A DNA stretch of 28,439 nucleotides. It comes from an uncultured Oscillospiraceae bacterium (lineage in GTDB: Bacteria; Bacillota; Clostridia; Oscillospirales; Oscillospiraceae). Positions 15,007-21,563 of the stretch are shown here, piece by piece. Numbering within the stretch: position 1 is the stretch's first letter; each line of letters opens with the position of its first letter. A model generated the notes under the pieces. It ran no database searches and was not told the DNA's origin. It saw only the letters and a list, made by a program, of their open reading frames with translations. Both the position numbers and the translations under genes were made by a program. The stretch spans positions 1-28,439 of the forward strand of contig CAAEDD010000076.1 of NCBI GenBank assembly GCA_900754515.1. The letters run 5' to 3'.

Positions 15007-16041
15007 ATGGCAATCAAACACACCGCAATAAGCTATTACGGAATAAACTACGTGGAGCACGCCGAAAAAGATTTTCAGGAAATGCTGGACCACGGCTGTG
15101 ACACCGTCATTCTGGCCCTCACCGAGTTTGATATTGACTTCTGGTTCCCCAACATAAACGCCATTGTGAAGAAGGCCCATGAAATGGGCCTTCGGGTACT
15201 GGCAGACACTTGGGGCATAGGTAAATATTTCGGTGGGGAGCAGGTCAGTCTCTTCCTTCAGAACAACATCCATCACCGTCAGGTCTCCGCCTATACCGGA
15301 GAAGTGCTCAACGCCGCCTGCTTCAACACTAATTCCTTCAGGGATTACTTCAAGGGCCTGTGCATGAAGCTGGCCCGGGAGACCGAGGTGGACGGCTTCT
15401 TCTGGGATGAGCCCCACTATGCCTATCCCAAGTCCTATGCCTCCATTACCGGCGGCGCCGGGGACGATTGGTCCTGCCGCTGCCCGGAGTGCATGAAGAA
15501 ATTCGAGGCTTACTATGGCTATGAGATGCCCCGCTTCATGAACGATGATGTTAAGCAGTTCCGCTGGAGAGAAGCGTTGGAAACTCTGGCCGGGGTATCC
15601 AAGGCCCTGAAGGAGTATAACCCCAAGCTGGAGATCACCTGCTGTGTCCATGCCACCATGAACAGCTACTATGTCACCGAACAGCGCGGCTATGACAACT
15701 GGGAAATGGTGGCCGCCTGCCCCTACTTTGACGTGTTCTCCACCACCATAATCAAGTGGAACTTGCCGGAAAGCTTCTTCCGGGAAATAACCCAGCGCAC
15801 CGTGGCCATGGCAAAGAAATACGGCAAAGAGTCCGAGCGTTGGCTCATGGGCTACAGTGCCCGCCCGGACGACTACAGCCAGATAGACAGAGTAGTAGAC
15901 ATGTATGAGCAGCTGGGTGTTGACCGCCTTGGTACATGGACCTACAGAGGCGGCTACGGCACCATTGTCTCCGACAACAGCTTTGCTCTGGAACTTTGGG
16001 ACAATATAGGCCGCAACTACAAACGGGTACTGAACAAGTAA
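15007..16041 (+). CDS. Glycoside-hydrolase-like TIM-barrel protein of unknown function
   Basis: This 344-residue protein looks like an (alpha/beta)8 barrel of the hypothetical glycosyl hydrolase type. Candidate catalytic acids lie in VDGFFWDEPHY (Asp134, Glu135). A Cys-rich block SCRCPECMKKFEAYYGYEMP (Cys157, 159, 162) resembles the CxCxxC-x-FRxxYG segment seen in GHL-type proteins. C-terminal strands carry RWLMGYSARPDDY and GTWTYRGGYGT. There is no signal peptide, so it acts in the cytoplasm on an imported substrate. GGAGAAGAG lies before the ATG and the gap to the preceding gene is 10 bases. It could cleave a glycoside or act as a lyase on an oxidised sugar from the Gfo protein; the reaction is not known. 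Confidence 0.6.
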   Translation: MAIKHTAISYYGINYVEHAEKDFQEMLDHGCDTVILALTEFDIDFWFPNINAIVKKAHEMGLRVLADTWGIGKYFGGEQVSLFLQNNIHHRQVSAYTGEVLNAACFNTNSFRDYFKGLCMKLARETEVDGFFWDEPHYAYPKSYASITGGAGDDWSCRCPECMKKFEAYYGYEMPRFMNDDVKQFRWREALETLAGVSKALKEYNPKLEITCCVHATMNSYYVTEQRGYDNWEMVAACPYFDVFSTTIIKWNLPESFFREITQRTVAMAKKYGKESERWLMGYSARPDDYSQIDRVVDMYEQLGVDRLGTWTYRGGYGTIVSDNSFALELWDNIGRNYKRVLNK

Positions 16042-16080
16042 GCTCAGCCCATGGCTGAATGCAGCCGGAAAGGATTTAAG

Positions 16081-17424
16081 ATGAGTTTCAACAGAAGTTC
16101 CTCTCCAACCTACCTTAAAATAACAGATATGCGGTTTGTGGACATTACAGATGCACCCAAACGCTGCACTATAATGAAAATCATCACGAACCAGGGGCTT
16201 GAGGGCTACGGAGAAGTCAGGGACGCGGCCAGCAAAACCTATGCCCTTATGCTCAAAAGCCGCATAATCGGCGAAAATCCCTGTAATGTGGACAAGATAT
16301 TCCACAAGATAAAGCAGTTTGGCGGCAACTCCCGCCAGGGCGGTGGCGTCAGCGGCGTGGAGATTGCCCTCTGGGATCTGGCGGGCAAGGCTTATGGCGT
16401 TCCCCTCTATCAGCTGCTGGGCGGCAAGTACCGGGATGAAGTACGGGTGTATGCCGACACGGATGTGGACGGAAAGCACAGCGGCACCGACATGGGCAAG
16501 GCTCTTAAAAAACGTATGGATCTTGGCTTTACCTTCCTGAAAATGGACTTGGGAATCGGCCTGCTGCTGGATGAGCCAGGCACAATAAGTGCGCCTCTGG
16601 GCTTCATCCAGGATATGCAGCGCTACGCCTCCCACGTCCTCAATGCCCAGGGCGGCAGCGTCACCGCAGACATGGTGCGGCATCAGAAAAGCTATCAGAT
16701 TGTCACCACCGCCCACCCCTTTACCGGCATTCAGATAACGGAAAAGGGTCTGGATTTTCTTGAAAATTATGTCAGAGAGGTAAGGGATGTCATTGGATAT
16801 GACGTACCCCTGGCCATAGACCACTTCGGCCACGTTCAGCTTGAAAGCTGTATACGCTTCTGCCGCCGCATGGAAAAATACAACCTGGCCTGGGTGGAGG
16901 ATCTGGCTCCCTGGATGTATACCGATCATTATGTCCGGCTTAGAAACTCAACCTGCGTCCCGATATGCACCGGCGAAGACATTTATCTGAAAGAGAATTT
17001 CGAGCATCTTATAAGTTCCGGAGGTGTATCCGTCATACATCCTGATATACTCACCTGCGGCGGAGCACTGGAGCTGAAAAAAATAGCGGATTACGCCGAC
17101 GAACATGGGGTCGCCGTCGCCATACACATGGCAGAAAGCCCCATAGCCTGCATGGCCGCCGTGCATACCGCCGCCGCCATGCACAACGTACTGGCCCTGG
17201 AGTACCACTCTGTGGATGTGCCCTGGTGGAGCAGTATGGTGAATGGGCTGCCCTCTCCGCTCATCTCCGACGGCTTTATAAAGGTCCCCGAAACGCCGGG
17301 GCTGGGCATTGAAAGTCTTAATGAATCCGTGCTCAGAGAGCACATCAATCCTGAAATACCGGGTATGTGGGATCCCACAGACAGCTGGAACCAGGAGTTT
17401 TCCAATGACCGGCTGTGGAGCTGA
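16081..17424 (+). CDS. Enolase-superfamily acid-sugar dehydratase (mandelate racemase-like)
   Basis: This is a predicted Mg-dependent dehydratase of an aldonic or aldaric acid, converting it to a 2-keto-3-deoxy acid. The capping domain is followed by a barrel with Lys154 in KMDLG, metal ligands Asp247 (IDHFGH), Glu273 (WVEDLAPW) and Glu299 (CTGEDIY), Asp322 (HPDILTCGG) and the general-base His349 (AIHMAES). The His after Asp247 resembles the D-mannonate/galactonate dehydratase branch. About 90 residues separate Lys154 from Asp247, where roughly 30 is usual in mandelate racemase, so this protein has an insertion near 162-225. ATG at 16081 has AAAGGA 6 bases upstream. At 447 residues it is longer than typical. 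The substrate is unassigned. Confidence 0.87.
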   Translation: MSFNRSSSPTYLKITDMRFVDITDAPKRCTIMKIITNQGLEGYGEVRDAASKTYALMLKSRIIGENPCNVDKIFHKIKQFGGNSRQGGGVSGVEIALWDLAGKAYGVPLYQLLGGKYRDEVRVYADTDVDGKHSGTDMGKALKKRMDLGFTFLKMDLGIGLLLDEPGTISAPLGFIQDMQRYASHVLNAQGGSVTADMVRHQKSYQIVTTAHPFTGIQITEKGLDFLENYVREVRDVIGYDVPLAIDHFGHVQLESCIRFCRRMEKYNLAWVEDLAPWMYTDHYVRLRNSTCVPICTGEDIYLKENFEHLISSGGVSVIHPDILTCGGALELKKIADYADEHGVAVAIHMAESPIACMAAVHTAAAMHNVLALEYHSVDVPWWSSMVNGLPSPLISDGFIKVPETPGLGIESLNESVLREHINPEIPGMWDPTDSWNQEFSNDRLWS

Positions 17425-17452
17425 AGGGTATCTTTTGACAGGGGGAGAAAAA

Positions 17453-18205
17453 ATGTTTGATTTACATGGTAAAACAGCTTTGATCACCGGCTCAAGCCGG
17501 GGCATAGGCAGAGCCATACTCCTCGCTTTTGCTCAGAGGGGCGCCCGGGTCATACTGCACTGCCGCCGGGAAAGCCCGGCCTCCAGACAGCTTATAGGCG
17601 AGCTGGAGCAGCTGGAAGCTGATTTTTCCGTTGTATATGCAGATCTGGGGGATCGGGATGGAGCCGCGGAACTCTGCCGTCAGCTGGCCGCCAGGAATAT
17701 AAATGTTGACATTCTGGTACTGAATGCCTCAGTTGAGCTGCGCCGGGAATGGACGGAGATCAACGACGAGGAATATGACCTGCAGATGGATACAAATTTC
17801 CGGGCGCCTTTGAAGCTGCTTCAAATACTGGTCCCGAAAATGCAGGAAAAGGGCTGGGGGCGCGTCATTTGCCTTGGCAGCGTCCAGCAGCTCAAGCCCC
17901 ACCCGGCCATGCTGGTATATTCCGCCAGCAAGGCGGCTCTGGGCAATGTGGTGCGCTCCCTGGCAACTCAGCTGGCGCCCCATGGCATAACCATAAACAG
18001 CATAGCTCCCGGCGCCATAAGGACTGACCGCAACAGCCAGGCTCTTTCAGACCCTGCCTATGAGCAGCAGGTAAAGGAGCTCATCCCCGTGCGGTATATA
18101 GGCTGCCCTCAGGACATCGCCGGTCTGGCCGTGTATCTGGCTTCGGAAGAGAGCCGGTATATGACCGGACAGACCCTATATGTAGACGGCGGCAAGAGCC
18201 TTTGA
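17453..18205 (+). CDS. SDR-family dehydrogenase
   Basis: This is a 250-residue short-chain dehydrogenase/reductase. The cofactor loop is TGSSRGIGRAI (near 12-22). LVLNASVELRREW stands where NNAG is usual, and the catalytic Ser is in CLGSVQQ with Tyr and Lys in YSASKAAL. The C-terminal block YMTGQTLYVDGGKSL is typical of classical SDRs. HCRR after the second strand (arginines near the adenosine ribose) suggests NADP use. ATG at 17453 was chosen, with GGGGGAG about 6 bases upstream; the frame is open further upstream but that overlaps the enolase gene. In this setting it probably interconverts a keto-sugar acid and its alcohol, as gluconate 5-dehydrogenases do. Confidence 0.88.
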   Translation: MFDLHGKTALITGSSRGIGRAILLAFAQRGARVILHCRRESPASRQLIGELEQLEADFSVVYADLGDRDGAAELCRQLAARNINVDILVLNASVELRREWTEINDEEYDLQMDTNFRAPLKLLQILVPKMQEKGWGRVICLGSVQQLKPHPAMLVYSASKAALGNVVRSLATQLAPHGITINSIAPGAIRTDRNSQALSDPAYEQQVKELIPVRYIGCPQDIAGLAVYLASEESRYMTGQTLYVDGGKSL

Positions 18206-18241
18206 TGCTCATTCATCAATCTGTACACGGAGGTAATGACA

Positions 18242-19171
18242 ATGCGCTTCAGTGATCCTCAGGATATTATAGCCCTTACTCCCCAATGGAAGGGGGAACG
18301 TTTTGCCGACGGCAGACCCAGAGTGCCGGACAAATACCTGGACGCCCTGTATGAAATGACTCTGGAAGAACTGTGGAAGCCCATATTCGTCAAGGGCTAT
18401 GAAAACCAATTCGTAGCCATGGACAGCCTCCACCCGGAATTTGACACCGACGGGAAGCTGAAGCACAAGCTTGTAGGCCGGGCTGTCACGGCAGTCTACG
18501 GGCCTTCAAGGCCTGACTACTATGAAACCAGCTTCGCCCAGGCCGCCTCTGAGGGCCGCAGCGGCACCCCCAACCAGTGGCTTATCGACAGCCTCCAGGA
18601 CAGGGACGTGGCTGTAGTGGACATGTATGACAAAATATACAAAGGCACTTTCCTTGGCGGCAATCTTACCACAGCTTTGAAAAGCCGTACTCACAACGGC
18701 GGCGCGGTCATATGGGGCGGCATAAGGGATATCGAACAGATGCGTCAGGTCAACGTGCAGGTCTATTACCGGGGTGTGGACCCCACCCCTATCCGGGACT
18801 TTGTCATGCTCAGCTTCAACGGCCCCACCCGGATAGGTTCCGGAGAACACTGCGCCGTCTGTCTCCCCGGAGATGTTGTATATGGCTGCGGTGGAGGCGT
18901 GCTTTTCATTCCGCCCCATCTTGTGGTGGAGGTTGTGGAAAACGGGGCCAAGACCCAGGTGAAAGACCTGTTCGGCTTTGAGATGATAACTGCCAACAGG
19001 TTTACCACGGCCCAGATTGACCGAAACACCTGGACGGTGGAGATGCTGGATATGCTTACAGACTTTATAAAGACCGATCCCAGGGGCGTCCCTTACAGGG
19101 ATCTGGACTGGAGCCATGAGTATGAAATGGCTCTTAAAGGCGACCCCAACGACACACAGTCCGCTCTTTAA
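18242..19171 (+). CDS. RraA-family protein, putative aldolase/decarboxylase
   Basis: The 309-residue protein contains the RraA / 4-hydroxy-4-methyl-2-oxoglutarate aldolase fold. The signature runs GGNLTTALKSRTHNGGAVIWGGIRDIEQM (residues 139-167); Arg162 and Asp163 match the substrate- and metal-binding pair, and Arg149 is also conserved. Catalytic members cleave 2-oxo-4-hydroxy acids to pyruvate plus a carbonyl compound, which suits the final step of a sugar-acid pathway. It is longer than ordinary RraA (about 160) and HMG aldolases (about 230), with extra N-terminal residues 1-75 and a C-terminal tail. ATG at 18242 sits 7 bases from GGAGGT; ATG at 18236 would be only 1 base away. It is the last gene of the operon, and no clear terminator was found after it. 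Confidence 0.8.
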   Translation: MRFSDPQDIIALTPQWKGERFADGRPRVPDKYLDALYEMTLEELWKPIFVKGYENQFVAMDSLHPEFDTDGKLKHKLVGRAVTAVYGPSRPDYYETSFAQAASEGRSGTPNQWLIDSLQDRDVAVVDMYDKIYKGTFLGGNLTTALKSRTHNGGAVIWGGIRDIEQMRQVNVQVYYRGVDPTPIRDFVMLSFNGPTRIGSGEHCAVCLPGDVVYGCGGGVLFIPPHLVVEVVENGAKTQVKDLFGFEMITANRFTTAQIDRNTWTVEMLDMLTDFIKTDPRGVPYRDLDWSHEYEMALKGDPNDTQSAL

Positions 19172-19292
19172 GTCTGCCCCTGTACTTCAGCTTCACGTCT
19201 GGCTGGTTGTACCGGACAATAAAAGGTGCGGTTACTTTAAACAGGCCCCCTTCGTTGCATCCATTTATTCAAGCAGAAAATGTTTTTAATTG
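19172..19292 (+). other. Intergenic gap after the sugar-acid operon
   Basis: I see no gene here. A weak 6-bp hairpin around GTCTGG and CCGGAC (19197-19217) is the only structure, with no T-run, so the end of the upstream operon is not clearly marked. Confidence 0.3.
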
Positions 19293-19321
19293 TTGATTCT
19301 TCGGGAATAAAGTGCTATAAT
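19293..19321 (+). promoter_or_regulatory. Promoter of the mntP-cobO transcript
   Basis: TTGATT at 19293-19298, exactly 17 bases, then TATAAT at 19316-19321. Transcription would start just before the riboswitch aptamer. Confidence 0.75.
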
Positions 19322-19327
19322 ACCTCC

Positions 19328-19420
19328 CAAATAAGGGAGTAGTCGGCGCTGCGGCGCGATGAGGTCAACATACTGGACATGTTCCCCGGCTCCGGTCGGA
19401 CATGCTCCTGGCTTTATCTT
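19328..19420 (+). promoter_or_regulatory. yybP-ykoY manganese riboswitch aptamer
   Basis: The leader contains the family landmarks GGGAGTAG near 19335, GGTCAACATACTGGACATG near 19363, a CCGG-rich segment near 19385, and a closing strand CTTTAT near 19412 that can pair with ATAAG at the 5-prime end. yybP-ykoY riboswitches sense Mn2+ and commonly control mntP-type exporters, which is exactly the next gene. In the usual scheme metal binding favours antitermination and turns on export. The identification is by eye; a covariance-model hit to RF00080 would be decisive. Confidence 0.8.
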
Positions 19421-19468
19421 AAATGACGAGACTTATCTGCGGCAGTGGATAGGTCTCGTCATTTTTTG
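19421..19468 (+). terminator. Riboswitch expression-platform terminator
   Basis: AATGACGAGACTTATC (19422-19437) pairs with GGATAGGTCTCGTCATT (19447-19463, with one bulge), followed by a T-run. It lies between the Mn aptamer and mntP and is therefore a regulated terminator. CTTAT in its 5-prime arm could alternatively pair with ATAAG of the aptamer. Confidence 0.85.
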
Positions 19469-19506
19469 CCTCTGCCGTAAAATTAATAAAGCGGAGGATA
19501 AATCAA

Positions 19507-20067
19507 ATGACCGTCTTTGAACTCTTTCTCATTGCCGTAGGCCTGTCCATGGATGCTTTTGCCATAGCCATATGCAAGGGTCTGTCGGTACAGCAGCTGA
19601 AGCTGAAACACATGGTGATAACCGGGCTCTGGTTCGGGGGTTCCCAGGCCGTCATGCCGCTGATAGGCTATTTTCTGGGCAGCAGCTTCTATTCCCTCAT
19701 CGCCGGGGTAGACCACTGGATATCCTTTGGCCTTCTCCTGATTATAGGCATAAACATGATCAGGGAATCCCGGGAACTCAGCTGTCCCGTAGATGCCAGC
19801 TTCAGTCCCAGGGTGATGTTCCCCCTGGCCATAGCCGACAGCATAGACGCCCTGGCAGTAGGTGTCACCTTTGCCTTTCAGGAGGTGTCCATCCTCCCCG
19901 CCGTGGCACTCATCGGCCTCACCACCTTTCTGCTTTCCTGCGCCGGAGTGAAAATAGGCAACGTATTCGGTTCAAAATACAAATCCAAGGCAGAGCTGGC
20001 CGGGGGCATAGTGCTCATATCCATCGGCTGCACCGTGCTGCTGCGGGATCTTGGCATCATGGGCTGA
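19507..20067 (+). CDS. mntP: Manganese efflux pump MntP
   Basis: This 186-residue membrane protein has six predicted helices arranged as two three-helix repeats. The conserved acidic motifs are GLSMDAFAIAICKG (Asp16) in the first repeat and PLAIADSIDALAVGVTF in the second, which are the metal-transport residues of MntP (formerly YebN). GGAGG precedes the ATG by 9 bases. The upstream Mn riboswitch supports the call independently. It shares a transcript with the adenosyltransferase gene 30 bases downstream, as no terminator lies between them. Confidence 0.95.
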   Translation: MTVFELFLIAVGLSMDAFAIAICKGLSVQQLKLKHMVITGLWFGGSQAVMPLIGYFLGSSFYSLIAGVDHWISFGLLLIIGINMIRESRELSCPVDASFSPRVMFPLAIADSIDALAVGVTFAFQEVSILPAVALIGLTTFLLSCAGVKIGNVFGSKYKSKAELAGGIVLISIGCTVLLRDLGIMG

Positions 20068-20097
20068 GCATAAGCTCATTTCCCGGGAGGTATTGCA

Positions 20098-20616
20098 ATG
20101 GCAGGACTTATACACATATACTGCGGTGACGGCAAAGGCAAGACCAGCGCAGCAGTGGGTCTGGCCCTGAGAGCCGCCGGCGCTGGAATGAAGGTGCTCT
20201 TCGTCCAGTTTTTAAAGGACGGCGGTTCCTCGGAGCTGCCCATGCTGCAGCGGCTCGGTATAGAAACTGCCTGCTGCTCAGGCCATCATAAGTTTGTTTT
20301 TCAAATGACCGAGGAGGAGCGGGAGATGGCCGCAAGAGACTATACCCGGCTGCTTTTGGATTCCCTCAGCCGCTGCCGGGATGGCGTCGGGCTGCTGGTA
20401 TTGGACGAAGTCCTCCCAGCCTGTGAGCTGGGCATGGTCCCTGCCGGTGTTCTGGAGGATTTTCTCAGAAATAAGCCGCGGGAGCTGGAAGCGGCTCTCA
20501 CCGGACGCAAGCCCTCCCCTTCCCTGCTGGAACTTGCGGACTACGTGACGGAAATGAAAAAGCTCAAACACCCATATGACCGTGGCATCCAGGCAAGAGC
20601 CGGAATAGAATTTTGA
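20098..20616 (+). CDS. cobO: Cob(I)yrinic acid a,c-diamide adenosyltransferase
   Basis: This enzyme adenosylates reduced corrinoids with ATP, as in coenzyme B12 synthesis and salvage (CobO/BtuR/CobA type). The ATP loop reads GDGKGKTS at residues 10-17 and LLVLDEVLPACELG near 100 is the Walker-B-like region. LTGRKPSPSLLELADYVTEMKKLKHPYDRGIQARAGIEF is the typical C-terminal end. At 172 residues it is normal. GGGAGG lies before the ATG. Sitting behind a Mn exporter under a Mn riboswitch is unexpected, since it would place a cobalamin enzyme under manganese control. Confidence 0.93.
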   Translation: MAGLIHIYCGDGKGKTSAAVGLALRAAGAGMKVLFVQFLKDGGSSELPMLQRLGIETACCSGHHKFVFQMTEEEREMAARDYTRLLLDSLSRCRDGVGLLVLDEVLPACELGMVPAGVLEDFLRNKPRELEAALTGRKPSPSLLELADYVTEMKKLKHPYDRGIQARAGIEF

Positions 20617-20627
20617 ACCCTTATATT

Positions 20628-20667
20628 GACCAAAATCCCCGCTCATAATTGAGCGGGGATTTTGTTG
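20628..20667 (+). terminator. Rho-independent terminator after cobO
   Basis: CAAAATCCCCGCTCA and its complement form a 15-bp GC-rich stem with a short AT loop, flanked by A-run and T-run, so it may work in both directions. Confidence 0.85.
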
Positions 20668-20698
20668 GCCTATGCCCAATCCGCCGGCAACGGTTTAC

Positions 20699-20731
20699 GG
20701 CATATGTCAAAAATAGTTATTGACATATGCC
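20699..20731. promoter_or_regulatory. Inverted pair of CATATG operators
   Basis: GGCATATGTCAA (20699-20710) and TTGACATATGCC (20720-20731) form a perfect 12-bp inverted repeat. Each arm is itself near-palindromic (TGRCATATGYCA). The second arm covers the -35 box. A DUF134-protein operator is the simplest reading. Confidence 0.65.
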
Positions 20732-20748
20732 ATTTTGAGTGTTATCCT
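20720..20748 (+). promoter_or_regulatory. Promoter of the DUF134-NifX-ATPase operon
   Basis: Consensus TTGACA at 20720-20725, 17 bases, TATCCT at 20743-20748; the -35 lies inside an operator copy. Confidence 0.7.
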
Positions 20749-20759
20749 AATGTTGTAAA

Positions 20760-20771
20760 TGACATATGCCA
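20760..20771. promoter_or_regulatory. Third CATATG operator copy at the transcription start
   Basis: TGACATATGCCA repeats the arm at 20721-20732 exactly, 39 bases further on. It would lie just past the expected start of transcription (near 20755). Confidence 0.6.
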
Positions 20772-20827
20772 TAAACTGCCGTTTTGGGACACAGCAGGCC
20801 CAGGGCAGCACAAAGGGAGGTAATATT

Positions 20828-21238
20828 TTGCCAAGGCCGAGAAAGTGCAGACGGGTTTGCTGCCTACCGGAAAATGACGGCTTCACGCCGCTTCATCCCT
20901 GCGTAGCCGGAGATACCGTAGTCATGACTGTAGACGAATATGAGGCCATAAGGCTCATTGACCACGAGGGTCTATCTCAGGAGGAGTGCGGGGAATACAT
21001 GCATATAGCCAGGACTACAGTCCAGCAGATATACAGCTCTGCCCGGAAAAAGCTGGCCGATGCTCTGGTTGAAGGCCTGCCTCTGCGCATTTCCGGTGGG
21101 GATTACCGCCTGTGCGACGGTACGGATCAGCACCGCTGCTGCGGCGGCTGCCACAGGCACCGCGGCGGCAATTTAAAAAACATTGAAGATCTTGAACAGG
21201 GAGGTAATATAAATGAAAATTGCAATACCCCTGGATGA
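20828..21238 (+). CDS. DUF134 helix-turn-helix regulator
   Basis: This is a 136-residue DNA-binding protein of the DUF134 family. It opens with the diagnostic PRPRKCRRVCCLPEN, contains MTVDEYEAIRLIDHEGLSQEECGEYMHIARTTVQQIYSSARKKLADALVEG (a sigma-70-region-4-like helix-turn-helix) and ends with a Cys/His-rich tail (HRCCGGCHRHRGG) that may bind metal or an Fe-S centre. The start is TTG at 20828, with GGGAGG 7 bases upstream, as it yields the family N-terminus. The last 26 bases overlap the next gene, suggesting coupling. The repeated CATATG operators at its own promoter suggest autoregulation; the signal sensed is not known. Confidence 0.85.
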   Translation: MPRPRKCRRVCCLPENDGFTPLHPCVAGDTVVMTVDEYEAIRLIDHEGLSQEECGEYMHIARTTVQQIYSSARKKLADALVEGLPLRISGGDYRLCDGTDQHRCCGGCHRHRGGNLKNIEDLEQGGNINENCNTPG

Positions 21239-21563
21239 GGACAGGCAGAATGTGTGCCTTGTTCTGGCGAGGGCACCCTATTTTCTCTTCTGGTCCGACG
21301 GTGAGCAGCAAACAGCGGAAAACCCCGCTGCCCAGGCTCAGAGCGGAGCGGGAATGCAGGCAGCGCAGTTCCTGGTAGACAGCGGCATAAGCGTTCTTAT
21401 CACTCCCCGCTGCGGGGAAAATGCAGCGGAGGTGTTCAAAGCTGCAGGTATAAAGATATATAAGTCCGCAAACAAGGCCGCAGCAGATGATTTGGCCGCA
21501 TGTCTGGAGGGGAAGCTGGAAGTGCTTGACCACTTCCACGGCGGCTTTCACGGTATATTATGA
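21213..21563 (+). CDS. NifX/NifB-type Fe-Mo cluster-binding domain protein, first copy
   Basis: This 116-residue protein belongs to the dinitrogenase iron-molybdenum cofactor biosynthesis family (NifX/NafY/NifB C-terminal type). MKIAIPLDEDRQNVCLVLARAPYFLFW starts the fold, and the middle GMQAAQFLVDSGISVLITPRCGENAAEVFKAAGIKIY matches the family core. The usual HFGxA/C histidine motif is degenerate here (VLARAPYFL), though the tail DHFHGGFHG is His-rich. No nitrogenase genes are nearby, so the ligand is likely another metal-sulfur cluster. GGGAGG precedes the ATG, and the stop overlaps the next gene by 4 bases. Confidence 0.85.
   Translation: MKIAIPLDEDRQNVCLVLARAPYFLFWSDGEQQTAENPAAQAQSGAGMQAAQFLVDSGISVLITPRCGENAAEVFKAAGIKIYKSANKAAADDLAACLEGKLEVLDHFHGGFHGIL

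Noticed and set aside
14905..16929. Minus-strand 674-residue open frame
   Set aside because: It is antisense to the GH-like and enolase-family genes. High GC third positions keep the frame open; no promoter, start signal or motif supports it.
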